This document shows positions 22,005-31,960 of a DNA stretch of 64,000 nucleotides, one piece after another. The stretch covers positions 310,001-374,000 of the forward strand of contig JAVGVS010000281.1 of the NCBI GenBank assembly GCA_032718565.1, written 5' to 3'. The translations under genes were made by a program, and so were the position numbers. The notes below the pieces were generated by a model. The model did not search any database and was not told the DNA's origin. It worked only from the letters and a program-made list of their open reading frames with translations. Source of the DNA: Distichodus sexfasciatus. Taxonomy: Eukaryota; Chordata; Actinopteri; Characiformes; Distichodontidae. Every line of letters starts with the position of its first letter. Position 1 is the stretch's first letter.

Positions 22005-22460
22005 AGGCTGTGCTTGTAAACAAACCACGCTTTTCGGTCCACGATGTTGTTCCTAGCTTGATCAAGGTTGAGGCACTGAGGCTTCAGATCGTCCACAGTT
22101 TGCTTCAACCACCTTTTCCGTTGCTGCTGCCACAGGAGTCAATTCAGTATCTGATCGGTACTCATTCTGCTCATTCTACAAGGTCTAACCACAGCTTCCG
22201 GCCTTTCTAACTTGCTCTTCCACGGAGGGCTGCTGCTGCCATCGTTCTTGAAGGGTGTCGTTGGTAATTCTGTCACATAGAGAGACTCCAAGGATCTGAT
22301 TGAGACACTGCATTTGCAACACTTTGAGCTTGTTCAGGTCTCGTTTGAGGATGGTCCAGGTCTCAGAGCCATACAGAAGGATCAGGGTGTGAAAGAGGCC
22401 AATCTTGGTCCGTACGGAGATGTTGGGCTGCTTCCAGACAAACCATTGGAGGGGTGAGAA
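22005..22460 (-). pseudogene. LINE reverse-transcriptase C-terminal fragment
   Basis: The minus strand translates, with few breaks, into the C-terminal region typical of non-LTR polymerase proteins: IGLFHTLILLYGSETW, then TILKRDLNKLKVLQMQCL, then NQILGVSLCDRITNDTLQ. The YGSETW and LG(V/I)...DRITN patterns are characteristic. Only about 150 residues remain and the frame closes near 22,210. It is a dead fragment of an autonomous retrotransposon, relevant because tRNA SINEs depend on such enzymes. Confidence 0.85.
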
Positions 22461-22499
22461 CGCCGAAACGCTTCAGAAAATGAATGAATGAATTATCGA

Positions 22500-22660
22500 T
22501 ATGGGGAAGTTGGTGATCTAGAGTTTAGGATACTTACCTTTGAACCAAGAGGTCGTGGATTCGAATCCTACCTCCGGCACTACCATTATTGGCACCATGA
22601 GCAAGACTCCTAACCCCAAGTTGCTCTCAGGGATGCTGTCCATGAAATTAGGAAATGGAA
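22500..22660 (+). mobile_element. tRNA-derived SINE, family C
   Basis: A tRNA-like head with B-box GGATTCGAATCC (near 22,558) is followed by CACCATGAGCAAGACTCCTAACCCC and the body GGATGCTGTCCATGAAATTAGGAAATGG. The same body occurs at 47,105-47,275. Confidence 0.72.
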
Positions 22661-23039
22661 TAAGTTAGGAAAAGGAAATTCGGAAATGGAATGGATAAGT
22701 TGTTGGATAATGTAGTTGATAATAATAATGTAGTTGATAAATTATGATCATGATAATTCACTAATTGAAATGTGTATTGCACAATGCAACTTATTTTATT
22801 TTGTGCAAAATCAAAGCATTTGCTTTGATAAAACAAACAGAACAAATTAAACATATAATTACCAGAGTGTAAACTTGGTAAGGGTGTCCAGCATGTGTCC
22901 CACCTCTCTTTCACACACACACTACTAGCAAAAGGTGTATTATGGATGGACTCGTTGTCTCCAGACTCCAGGAGTGGTGTTGATTTTTTAAATTTGTTTG
23001 GTAAGTATTGAAATGTGAAGTATGTGAAAGTTTGGCCGT
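22661..23039. other. AT-rich unique sequence, nothing recognised
   Basis: Short repeats of GTAGTTGATAATAA near 22,710-22,740; otherwise plain. Confidence 0.4.
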
Positions 23040-23351
23040 TTTTGTTGGATCAAATTCTTATCAAGTCCACTGTTCCACATCCGGAAAAAGCCACTTTCTG
23101 CAAAGCAGCAGAGAGCAATTTCAGCGCCTTCGTCGGGTGCAATGCGGAGATTTGGCTTATGAATGCAGAATGTTGCCAGTGACCTCCTCCGACAGTCAGC
23201 GCTTTCAGAAGCGTTCGTGGAAAAGCGACAGCTTCTAGCTGACGGGGATTCTGTGTTTGCCAGGTTATTACAGAAGCCTGGAAGGCTGGCCAACTCTGTG
23301 ATAAATGAAGTAACACCTCAAAGCACCACAGTATTATACTACTATAATTAG
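23040..23351 (+). other. Exon-like or relic-ORF island, unidentified
   Basis: A GC-richer island in AT-rich surroundings. The frame 23,163-23,351 starts at ATG and reads about 62 residues (with DLLRQSALSEAFVEKRQL and FARLLQKPGRLANSV), with a protein-like mix of charged and aliphatic residues. An overlapping frame covers 23,008-23,238. I recognise no family. No clear acceptor and donor pair bounds it. It could be a decayed transposon frame or a chance frame. Confidence 0.25.
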
Positions 23352-23720
23352 TGAAGATGCTCAGCACTGTGTAGTCTATTTATTAAAAATCACACACAAG
23401 TTAACACACCCACTTGCCTTTGAGTGAGTTTTACATCAGTCTTTTTATTTTAACATTGTGATATCAATTCATGCAAAGAAAATCCATCTAAGTAGAGATC
23501 TCCAGGAGGTAGCTTTGTTTATGTGCTATGAGTATTGCACAGTTGAAGTTCTTTATAGATTACAGACACTGGTTGGTGTGCGTTCATTCTTAACCCAGTG
23601 AAATGACTTTGTCGGGGAAATGCGAGTACTGTGTGTATGTCTTGCTATAAAACACAAGTGGACGTGGTTGATGATGGAATAGAAACTGAAAGTGAAAGTG
23701 TCTGGATACCATTTTCATTA
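23352..23720. other. Unique sequence, nothing recognised
   Basis: No feature could be supported. Confidence 0.4.
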
Positions 23721-24200
23721 GGGGTGCAGAAAATATCACGATTCGATTTGATTCCAATTCTTGGGCTCTCGATCCGTTTCAAAATTGATTCGCAATTAAT
23801 AAGTGATTCACAAACAATTCACGATTTAATACATAGAAAAATTTGTTTCCAGATTGCTGTTTTGAGTTACTTTTCCCATCTGACTGTGGCAGATTAACAT
23901 AAAAATCACACTGAATCAAATGTAGTTTACTAAATGTAATGCATATGTATGCCTACTGACTGCATTTCCTTCATGCTCCCATAAAGAAGGTCTGTCTGGA
24001 CAGATTTGGGTATTGCGCCTATAGAATTGGCAAGCCGAACTTGTATCAGGGGAAAAGTAAACTAGTGCCATTACATAATATTACATAATAGAATAATATG
24101 AATAATTTTTTTGGAATACATGAATCGATTTTAAATCGTCATAGAAAGGATCATGATTCAATTTAATAAAAAAAAAGCTTTATTATAGTAAATACAAAAG
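23721..24200. mobile_element. Degenerate non-autonomous DNA element (GATTCGATT-rich)
   Basis: The left end reads AGGGGTGCAGAAAATATCACG, resembling hAT-type termini. It is followed by many ATTCGATT, AATCGATT and ATTCACGATT motifs that are partly self-complementary (GATTCGATTTGATTCC near 23,741; AATCGATTTTAAATCG near 24,123). The right terminus is not defined, so the limits are approximate. Confidence 0.5.
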
Positions 24201-24639
24201 ATGACTCAATTATTTAGTGACTTCATGATCATGATGGAAATAGTGGTTTATAATCTAAGAATTTCAAAAATTTTCAAGTCACAGTCGATTTAACAATGTA
24301 AACTACATGGTGGAGAAACTAAATTGGTTGTTATAATAAGTGGTGGAAATTTCCATTCTTAATCCACTTGCTAAGGGACTAAACAATACATTTTTGTTGA
24401 TCTGTTTTGGTCACAGCAGCTGTTCAAATATTACATTACATTCAAAACCTGGAACTGTACAGTAAATTAATTGATTCATTTAATCAATATCTTGAATCAG
24501 AATTGAGTCAAAATTGAGTTGAATTTGAGTTTATATGATAAACGTCCCAAGCTAGACCTGATAAAACGTCTCTGTGTGTTGGTTTAGCACATCCTTGTTT
24601 TCTACTGTGGGCTATAAATGCTGTTTACAGGTATAGCTG
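24201..24639. other. AT-rich sequence, possibly further element debris
   Basis: Contains AATTGAGTCAAAATTGAGTT near 24,501, compatible with decayed repeat sequence, but no boundaries are visible. Confidence 0.3.
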
Positions 24640-25010
24640 TGTATGTTAATGCCAGTCTGCAGTCGGTTTTTGCCCTTGAACAGCACTTATTCCGTGTGAA
24701 TCATCGTTAGTCCACTTTTTCACAGCACCACGAACCACAACAGCCGATTCCTGTGCAGCGTTTACCTCGTCCCTATTAAACACCTCCGTATTAAAGTGTG
24801 TTGTGCTGCTCGGTGGGTCTTGACGTTTTTACTGTAAATAAGCGATTGCTTGTCTTGTGGCCTTTGTTGACCCACCTTTCTGTTTCAGCTTCAGATCGCT
24901 GCCTAATGGCAGAAATATCTTTTTGCTAAGTACTAACTTTCCTCTCGTCTCCTTCAACTCTGACCTGCGCGCTGTAAGAAGCCCCTGCTGCTGCAGTCAC
25001 TGCCAAATAC
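24640..25010. promoter_or_regulatory. Candidate regulatory block
   Basis: Unique sequence with balanced composition and AT cores (CCGTATTAAAGTG near 24,788, TGTGAATCATCGTTAG near 24,698). There is no repeat similarity. It is followed by a pyrimidine-rich tract. Confidence 0.27.
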
Positions 25011-25019
25011 TGCTGTCAA

Positions 25020-25202
25020 TCTTCCTCTCATCCCTCATCCTTTGCTCTATATCTCTGTGCTTTATTTCTCACATGCCTTTTCTCTCCCTTTATCAGTTCT
25101 GCCATCCCTCTCTCCTCCCTCTCTCTCTCTGTCTCTGTCTCTCCCACTCATCTCTCCCTCACTTTGTCTCGAGGGTGTCAGGCTGCTCACTGCATATGCA
25201 GT

Positions 25203-25241
<39 letters not shown>

Positions 25242-25245
25242 TCAG
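25020..25245. repeat. Pyrimidine-rich tract ending in (CT)n
   Basis: C/T-biased sequence leads into about 15 CT units at 25,208-25,237. Overlapping open frames of 101 and 134 codons (Ser/Leu-rich) are products of this bias. Confidence 0.88.
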
Positions 25246-25259
25246 ACACACACATATAT

Positions 25260-25912
25260 GACTCAGACTTCCATATTCATATTCCTCTTTGATGAGCACA
25301 TTTGTACTGAGCAGAAAAAAGGACATTTATGGAATTTAGAAAACTAGAAATAAATAAATAAGTTTAGAATGATGGTAGAATTTTAGAAAAGAATCCTTGT
25401 AACAGGAACGATTATTTCAGCTCGTGCTGTGCTAAAGCATAAAAACGTTCTTTATCAGACCTACTTTCAAATCATTCACCTGCTTTCAGCCAGATACAAA
25501 TGGAGTACAATGGAAACTTGCACTTTTAACTTAAAATGTAGAAATCTGCGCTCTTTAAAATATTGGTGCCAAAAGGGCATAAAAAGCTTTAGAAGAACTA
25601 GTTTTGTTCTCCTAAAGAACCGATCATGTAATTTTGATTGGTGCTACAATGTCTAAAAAAGATCTTTTCTACCACAAAGAATTAGTTTAAAGTACTACTC
25701 TAGCAAAGGATTTGGGAGCCTTTATTCTTTTCTTTGTGTTTTATGGAGGCAGTGATGATGTTTGATCACCATGATGAGAAATAATGAAACATAGAATGAC
25801 CAAAGAAATTTTAATTTTCTTTGCTTCTGAACATGCTTGTACTCGAGTGTGATGCTTTGTTGGCTCTGAAATCAAATATTCATACGTGACTGAAATACGT
25901 AAACAGACAAAG
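25260..25912. other. AT-rich unique sequence, nothing recognised
   Basis: No feature could be supported. Confidence 0.45.
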
Positions 25913-25920
25913 CCTCTAAT

Positions 25921-26647
25921 AAGGGATGCATGATAATATCGGAATCATATCAGAATCCGATTGATGCTTAGATTTGCCCAATCTCTTCCGCTGATATTTT
26001 ATGACGTGTTTATTGTATGTTGGAAAGGTAGCGAAAGGCATGGCCCGTGCCTTGTCTTAAAGTGTTATTTTGTTATTTTGTGCCAAAATTCTGAGCTCGC
26101 TGTGGAACGTTTGGTGGCAAAATGTCTCGTCTTTGCATGCACGCATGACATTTTTTTTAAACTAGGTAAATTGCATGTTTACCTCACTTAGCAAATACAA
26201 GTTCACACATGGGCTGTGTCCCAAACCACGCACTAACACTTAATAGTATGATAGATAAGGCGCTCTTATCATACTTTTCTACACGGTAGTTTGTATTTCA
26301 GGAAATATCCGGGGTTGTAGCTTAAAGGCTATCTACGGCCTAGGTAGTGCACATGGAGTGTCACACGTGCCCTGTTTGACTTGGTAGACCACATAGGGCG
26401 GGAACTGACTTTTTCTTAAAATGTTATGCTTGAAATGCTCCGCCCTCGCTCAACTCTGGTTTCACACTTTGCTTTCACATGGCTTTATTTTTGTGCCAAA
26501 ATTCTGAGTGCGCAGTGGAACTTCGCCAAGCAAAATATCTTGTCTACGAGCTCAACTCGGCCTTCCTCATTTATCTGCATCAGTATCGGGAGATATAAGC
26601 ATGAAGATATTAGTTTCGGCCAGTAATTCCCTTATTGTGCATCCCTA
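25921..26647. mobile_element. Non-autonomous hAT-type element, 727 bp, perfect 8-bp target duplication
   Basis: The termini AAGGGATGCA (left) and TGCATCCCTA (right) are inverted copies. CCTCTAAT is duplicated at 25,913-25,920 and 26,648-26,655. The interior has no transposase. A second copy, about 789 bp, lies at 62,979-63,767 and shares TTAATAGTATG, CTTATCATACTTTT, ACCACATAGGGCGGGAA and CCAAAATTCTGAG. Within the copy, TTGTGCCAAAATTCTGAG occurs twice (about 26,079 and 26,491), an internal direct repeat. Confidence 0.93.
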
Positions 26648-26655
26648 CCTCTAAT

Positions 26656-26982
26656 CTGTAAAGACTTGTGGTGCTGAGTTTTATTCCGCATGGTGTGTAA
26701 TCCACTAAACTTTACCATGAGACTACAGATGGCGTTTCTACACTTAGCCACGTCCAGATGTGCAGTCTCCACTTGACTCTCGCTGGATCTCTAAGGGTCT
26801 GTCGATTTGCGTGGCATCCTGTCATGTTATGACCCCAGAACATCAGCATATGTTCTTTTTGCTGGTTTGCAGCATGTCATTTACACTATTTATATTGGTT
26901 TTTTTCAGTTTCTTGATTTTGAACCTGAGCTGCTTTCTGACAAAGGGAACTGTTAATGTTTTTATATGAAACAAACAATGAG
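26656..26982. other. Unique sequence, nothing recognised
   Basis: No feature could be supported. Confidence 0.4.
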
Positions 26983-27232
26983 AAGTTGGTAGTGTAACGG
27001 TAAGGGAGTTGGCCCCATGATCAGAGTGTTGCTGGTTCAATTCCTGGATAAGTAAAGGTACCGCTCAGGTACTCATGAGCAAAGTACCATCCTCAAACAC
27101 TGCTCCCAGTGCACTAAATGTTGACTGCCCACTGCTCCTTCACGAATGAGTCAAATGAAGAGGTCGTATTTCATTGTGTGAACTGTGTTGTGCTGTGCTG
27201 TGTTCACAATAACAAGCAATCATTCACTTTAA
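26983..27232 (+). mobile_element. tRNA-derived SINE, family A
   Basis: Has the A-box region TTGGTAGTGTAACGGTAAGG, the B-box region GGTTCAATTCC near 27,033, and the body GGTACTCATGAGCAAAGTACC. The 3' end is GTGTTCACAATAACAAGCAA. Confidence 0.9.
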
Positions 27233-27254
27233 AATGTTGGACTTACAAATACAA

Positions 27255-27560
27255 TCGCACCAATCAGGTGAAGTGAATAACATTGATTATCTTGTTACAG
27301 TGTTGCCTGGCAGCAATTGGGATATACCAAGTCAGCAATATAAGCATATAAGCATATAAGCATAGTCAGCGAGTGAACTTTTTGTCCTGAGGTGTTGGAA
27401 TCAAAACTGTAGCTCTTGTAAGATATTTCCCATTTGCAGTGGTTAAGCCCTACCAAAAGTCCTCCAAGAAAGAAAAACTGTTGAACTGGAGACAGGGTGA
27501 TGGGCGGCCAAGTTTTACTGTTGCACATCTTGGCCCGTGTTGTCTGTTCCAAAAGAACTG
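27255..27560 (+). pseudogene. Tc1-like transposon fragment with N-terminal transposase remnant
   Basis: From about 27,430 the frame reads AVVKPYQKSSKKEKL, then LNWRQGDGRPS, matching the DNA-binding helix-turn-helix region of fish Tc1-like transposases, where a Y(Q)K...EG...R.G.GRP pattern is conserved. The upstream part (CAATCAGGTGAAGTGAATAA) matches the leader of the same dispersed family. The catalytic domain is absent, so it is inactive. Confidence 0.72.
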
Positions 27561-27608
27561 CTGATATTGTTAATACTAGATCTAAAAGAAAAGGGTAATA
27601 ATACACAG

Positions 27609-27943
27609 TAGAGGTCGACCAATTTTGGTTTTTCAGGGATGATATCGATACAAATTATTGCTAGTTAACGGTGCCGATAAACGGTATTTGGAACCAATAT
27701 GCCAAAACAGAAAATCTCTGTCAAAATTTAGCATTTTACAAACACTTGTGGTATGAGTGACAACAAGGCTTCAAGCGTTGGTTGGTTACTACTCATGTGA
27801 CATACAGCCAGTCAGAGAGTGTTGTGAGCGGGACTTTAAATGAAGCATAACTTAATATTGGTTAATATCGTCAAAAATGAAACAGAGATGGCAATAATAA
27901 AAAAAATGCCTAATAATGGCTCCGGATAATCAGACGACATTTA
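27609..27943. mobile_element. Non-autonomous hAT-type element, 335 bp, perfect 8-bp target duplication
   Basis: The left terminus TAGAGGTCGACCAATTTTGG and the decayed right terminus CAGACGACATTTA are inverted counterparts. ATACACAG is duplicated at 27,601-27,608 and 27,944-27,951. The interior (GACAACAAGG, TTGGTTACTACTC, GAGCGGGACTTTAAATGAAGC) is shared with the copy at 29,110. Confidence 0.93.
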
Positions 27944-27951
27944 ATACACAG

Positions 27952-28800
27952 TGTTACGTTTTTGGTTTATGGAGCTGCATAGTTGCAGACCAACTTTTTA
28001 TTAGCTGAGTGGTAGTAATATTGTGGATGTGGTACTAATTTTATGAGGAGAAACTTCACTTACCTTTTTAATAGGGCGGCCCTAAATCTAACTCTCTTAC
28101 TTTTGGGTATTAAATCAATTGCATTCTTTTTAAGTAAAACGTTTAATAGAATCACAATATTTTTTCCACACAATATTTTCCACACAAAACGTGATGTTTT
28201 CTAGTGTAGATTCATCTAATTACACACTAAACTCTGTTCCCTCTATTGATCCAGTGGTCTGAGTGTCGGGTCTCTTAAAAGAGAACCAGAAATGCTGTAT
28301 CTCTAGACTAAAACATTTTTTCCACTGGGTTCTGTTTATTCCAGCATTTTACAATAATATGTGATGAAGGCGAATGAAATAGTGAAGTGCAGTCATGATT
28401 TTCTGAGCACATAAATACCGGACAATGTGGAGAGATGTGCATGGTAATGTTTAGATGATATATGACTATATGACAGGCTATACAGCTGAATCGTATTAAA
28501 TCTCAGCAGGCAGGGCAGTTTATAGTTGTTTACTCTGCCATATCAGTTAGCGTCATATTTATTATGTACATATGCATGGGTGACTCGTAAAATCAGAGCT
28601 GGCTTTTTGGAAAGAGGGATTATAGTTGTTGAAATGTTGTCGGATTACACAAAGCTCAGCAAATAAAGAAAACAGATTTACATGTCATTAGCATGTGGTG
28701 AGGAGAGAAAACTGAATAATGTCAGAAACAGCAGGGGGCCTTTAAGAGCTTTATTTAGGAAAGAATATTCAATAAATATGTAACCATTCCAGACAGAGTC
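27952..28800. other. AT-rich sequence between two hAT-type elements, nothing recognised
   Basis: No exon or repeat is clear. AATATTTTTTCCACACAATATTTTCCACACAA near 28,160 contains a local 15-bp tandem duplication. Confidence 0.4.
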
Positions 28801-28804
28801 CCAT

Positions 28805-29000
28805 TTGATTCAAGATTCTTTGTCACATACATAGTTATACAAGTACAAGATGTGGCAAAATGTTGCCCAAATTATCCATATACAAATTTAAAAATTGGAA
28901 TTTTAAAAATGAGAAGTTAACACCAATTATGTTAAGGAAATCGTACAACACGCGAGTGTATTGCAGCATGAACAAATAAGCATACAAGTCTTAAAAGCCA
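28805..29000 (-). mobile_element. L2-type 3' end, reverse orientation
   Basis: GATTCAAGATTCTTTGTCACATACA followed by TTATACAAGTACA is the reverse complement of the usual L2-type 3' terminus (compare 50,440-50,620). The adjoining GGCAAAATGTTGCCCAA fits the same family. The left end is sharp and the right end fades. Confidence 0.65.
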
Positions 29001-29109
29001 GGTTGCAACTGGCAGGAAATGTTCACTTGAGTTTTATGTTTTACTAAACAGATAGAAAGTAGTGGAGTCATGTCCTGATTAACAAGTCTTATGGTCGTGA
29101 GGATAGAAG

Positions 29110-29455
29110 TAGATGTCTACAGATGTTGTTTTTTCAGGGCCGATATAAACGATTATTGCTAGGTAACCGATATTTGGACCCAATATGCAAAAAATAAAAA
29201 ATGATCATGAGTGACAACAAGGATTGAGCACTGATTGGCTACTACTCGTGTGATATATAGTTGTGGGCGGGACATCAAATTAAGCAGCAGGTTGAGAGCA
29301 AATGGCACAGAGAAAAGAGACATAAGCGGACCCACAATAGCACACCTTGTAACTGCTTTGTAACAGTGACTGTCAAAATACCGATACCGATAATCGGCAA
29401 AAAACCTAATATTGGCCCCCGATTAACGGCTCGACACATAATTGGTCGAACCTTA
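29110..29455. mobile_element. Non-autonomous hAT-type element, 346 bp, perfect 8-bp target duplication
   Basis: GATAGAAG is duplicated at 29,102-29,109 and 29,456-29,463. The right terminus AATTGGTCGAACCTTA is the inverted counterpart of the left terminus of the 27,609 copy; this copy's own left terminus (TAGATGTCTACAGATG) has decayed. The interior is shared with 27,609-27,943, including GACAACAAGGATTGAGC and GGGCGGGACATCAAATTAAGC. Confidence 0.92.
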
Positions 29456-29463
29456 GATAGAAG

Positions 29464-30070
29464 CTCTTTCTGAGTCTCTCTGTTTTGGCTGTAATACTCT
29501 TAAAGCGTTTGCCTGATTTCAGCTGCTCAAACAGACGGTTTGACTTGGCTGAGACTAGTCTGTGATGCTCAGTCCCTAAGATTATATTGGTAGTCATGGT
29601 AGTGTAGTTGTTTTTATTTCAATTTGACTGGGGGTATGACCTCTACATTGCTGTCATTCTGCTTTGCTGCTTGCATGCAATCATTTGGTCACATAATTAA
29701 GCACTTTTACAAATAAATACTAGAATTGATTTTGTAGAAAGCACATGTATACTGTTAGTTGGTAGGGTTGTTGTAGACCGGTGTTGGTAGACAGGGACAT
29801 ACAGAGGAAATCTGGGCACGTAAACAACATCCAAATCTTTGGGCAAAGGTAAGGTCATAAACATGAGCAAAAAGGGTCTAGACAGCGGGAGACTGACATA
29901 ATCTGGGTCTAAATCGGCTGGAAAATAGTCAAGCACGAGAGAGCACAAAAAATGGGGTCAAAGGTGCTCAGTATGTTCTTTCTCTGCTTGAAAGACACTA
30001 AAATTGTATTTATCTTAAATGTAAATTATTCATACTAGTAATTAAAAGTATCTGGGTTACAAACAGTGGC
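29464..30070. other. Mostly unique; an unnamed repeat at 29,636-29,725
   Basis: The segment TATGACCTCTACATTGCTGTC through AAATAAATACTAG is similar to 32,169-32,250 (TATGACCTCTACTTTGTTGTT through ATAAATCTACTG), so it belongs to a dispersed family I cannot name. Otherwise nothing is recognised. Confidence 0.45.
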
Positions 30071-30296
30071 TCTGACAAAAAGACAGTAGGCAAAGCTGGA
30101 GGTGATGATGTTAGAATGATGTTAGGATTTGCGTTGGGGGGTGAACAGAATGGATAGAGTAGGAATGAGTACATAAGACGCACAGCTCATTTTGGATGAT
30201 TTGGGGACAAAGTCAGGGAGGCCAGATTGAGGTGGTTTGGACATATGCAGAGGAGGGATGCTGGTAAAAGGATATTGAGGTTGGAGCTGTTAAGCA

Positions 30297-31101
30297 GGGG
30301 TGGGCGATATATTGAATATACTCTTGGTCCATGTGTTATGTAGTAAATGACTATATCATGAATATCAAGTACAAATCCTCAAGCGTTTTACATCTCTGCC
30401 CTCTCAAACCAGACAGCTCACTCCCCCGCTCATTCAGAGCACTCTTCTAGTGCATGGGCGTTTTGTAGCGGAAGCGGAGGGAAGCGAGTGTGCAGAGAGA
30501 TAAGTGAATGACCACACAACTTCAGAGACATTAATTGGAGGTGGAAGCAGAAGACTTGGTTCAGAAGAAAAACAGCACTATTCCTGGCAAAAAACAGAAG
30601 TAAACATGTAAAAACGCATCAGTGACATCAGTGACGCACTGTATGTGTGAGTGCTCGCGGCTCTCATATGGAACGCCATCACTCGCAAAAACGCTGCAGT
30701 TCAGTCAAATCTCATATTTTAAGAACAACCAATAAATTTAGCATTTATATAGAGATCGTGAAATGTATCATGTATTGCGATATAGGTAAAAAATATCACG
30801 GTAGGAGTTTGCATGCTCTCCCCGTGTTTGCGTGGGTTTTCTCCGGGTGCTCCGGTTTACTCCCACAGTCCAAAGGCATGCAATATAGGTTAATTGGTGA
30901 CTCTAAATTGGGCCCGTAAGATGTGAATGTGTGTGTGACTGTGTGAGTGTGTGTGCCCTGCGGTGTGTTGGTGCCTGCCAGGGTTGTTCCCCGCTTTGCG
31001 CCTGTAAGTTCCTGGGATAGGCTCCATTTGGGATTAAGCGGTTCACATAATGAATGAATGAATATCACGGTATTGTTTTTATCCCATATTGCCCAGCCCA
31101 G
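30297..31101. mobile_element. Non-autonomous DNA element inserted in the LINE fragment
   Basis: The left terminus CAGGGGTGGGCGATATATTG and the right terminus CATATTGCCCAGCCCAG form an inverted pair of a type common in fish hAT derivatives. AT-rich internal sequence (ATATCATGAATATCAAG) lies between, with a GC-richer interior. The exact target duplication is not resolved. A SINE B copy lies inside at 30,804-31,060. Confidence 0.72.
30792..31072 (+). mobile_element. SINE B, 5'-truncated, with perfect 12-bp target duplication
   Basis: AATATCACGGTA is repeated at 30,792-30,803 and 31,061-31,072. Between them, GGAGTTTGCATGCTCTCCCC starts mid-element and runs through CCCACAGTCCAAAGGCATGC to the GAATGAATG tail. 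The tRNA-like head is missing, a normal outcome of incomplete reverse transcription. Confidence 0.95.
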
Positions 31102-31439
31102 CCCCCACGTTGGAGGAAGGCCTTAAAGTAGGATTATGGATTATCTAGGTAGCTGGTGTGAAAGAGGAAGATGTGGAGGACAGGAAGAAGTGGAGACAGT
31201 TAATCTGCTGTGGCAAGCACTAACGAGAGAAGCCAAAAGTGGAAGAAGTAATTAAAAGTATCTTCAAAGATGTGAATTTGCGCTTTTGTCCAGACTTAGA
31301 GAGAAACAACAATTTTAGGTTCCACCAGGTCCTTATAAAATCTATGTTTATATTTTTTTCAGTTGATGGATTTGTGTTTGCAAAATTATTTATTTTTGCT
31401 TGTGTGTGTGTGTGTGCGCTCATCTGTGCCATAAAGCAG

Positions 31440-31960
31440 TAAGATGTTTTTTGTGGCCCAGGTTAAGGGGCCAGGTTGTAAGATGTCATGTTGTAGTTCA
31501 TTAGTGTTAATGGCCACACTTAACCCGGCTGTGTGTCCCGGTCACCACCTGTCCAGAGGTCAGACTCCCGCTGGGCTCGGCCAATTCATCGCAGCCTTGT
31601 GGAGGTTTCTCGTCACTTTGACTGGGTTTTTCACTCAAATTGAGATTCAGCCCAAAACTGCATTCAAATGGATTATTTTTCATACTGTATCACTGCCACT
31701 TCTTATTCATATAGGTTTTTTTGTGGTTGGCCAACCTGTCCATTACAGACTGCTCATAAAAGTTGTAAGATTAGCATTTTAAATGTGCAGCTGATGCAAT
31801 AAGTCAAAAGCCCCTAAATGAAATAAATGAGCCAATTACGTGTTACATTTGTGAAACGGCTGCTGTGTCAGCGTTACTTACAGCCCCGACTATAGGAGCC
31901 ATAAAACTTAAACTAATTTAATTTAGTTGTGTGCTTCAGACATTTTGAAAAGATTGTGAT
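31440..31960. promoter_or_regulatory. Candidate conserved non-coding block
   Basis: Two unique parts stand out. One is 31,510-31,640 (CACCTGTCCAGAGGTCAGAC, CGGCCAATTCATCGCAGCC), holding an E-box-like CACCTG. The other is 31,785-31,930 (AATGAGCCAATTACGTG, ACTTAAACTAATTTAATTTAG). Neither resembles the repeats. A frame of 112 codons over 31,444-31,782 has no domain and no splice support. Confidence 0.36.

Larger units (their letters stand above)
30075..31250 (+). pseudogene. Non-LTR retrotransposon 3' fragment (probably RTE-like), split by an insertion
   Basis: The left part ends with the frame DKVREARLRWFGHMQRRDAG then KRILRLELL (to about 30,296). The right part resumes GGAGGAAGGCCTTAAAG (about 31,111) and then VAGVKEEDVEDRKKWRQ, LICCGKH, ending in the typical TGTGGCAAGCACTAACGAGAG...AGCC 3' untranslated start at about 31,235. 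The two parts are adjacent in intact elements, so the 0.8 kb between them is an insertion. No catalytic region remains. Confidence 0.85.

Noticed and set aside
31444..31782. 112-codon frame on the + strand
   Set aside because: Lys/Val/Phe-rich without domain. The underlying sequence looks like a non-coding element and no acceptor/donor pair bounds the frame.
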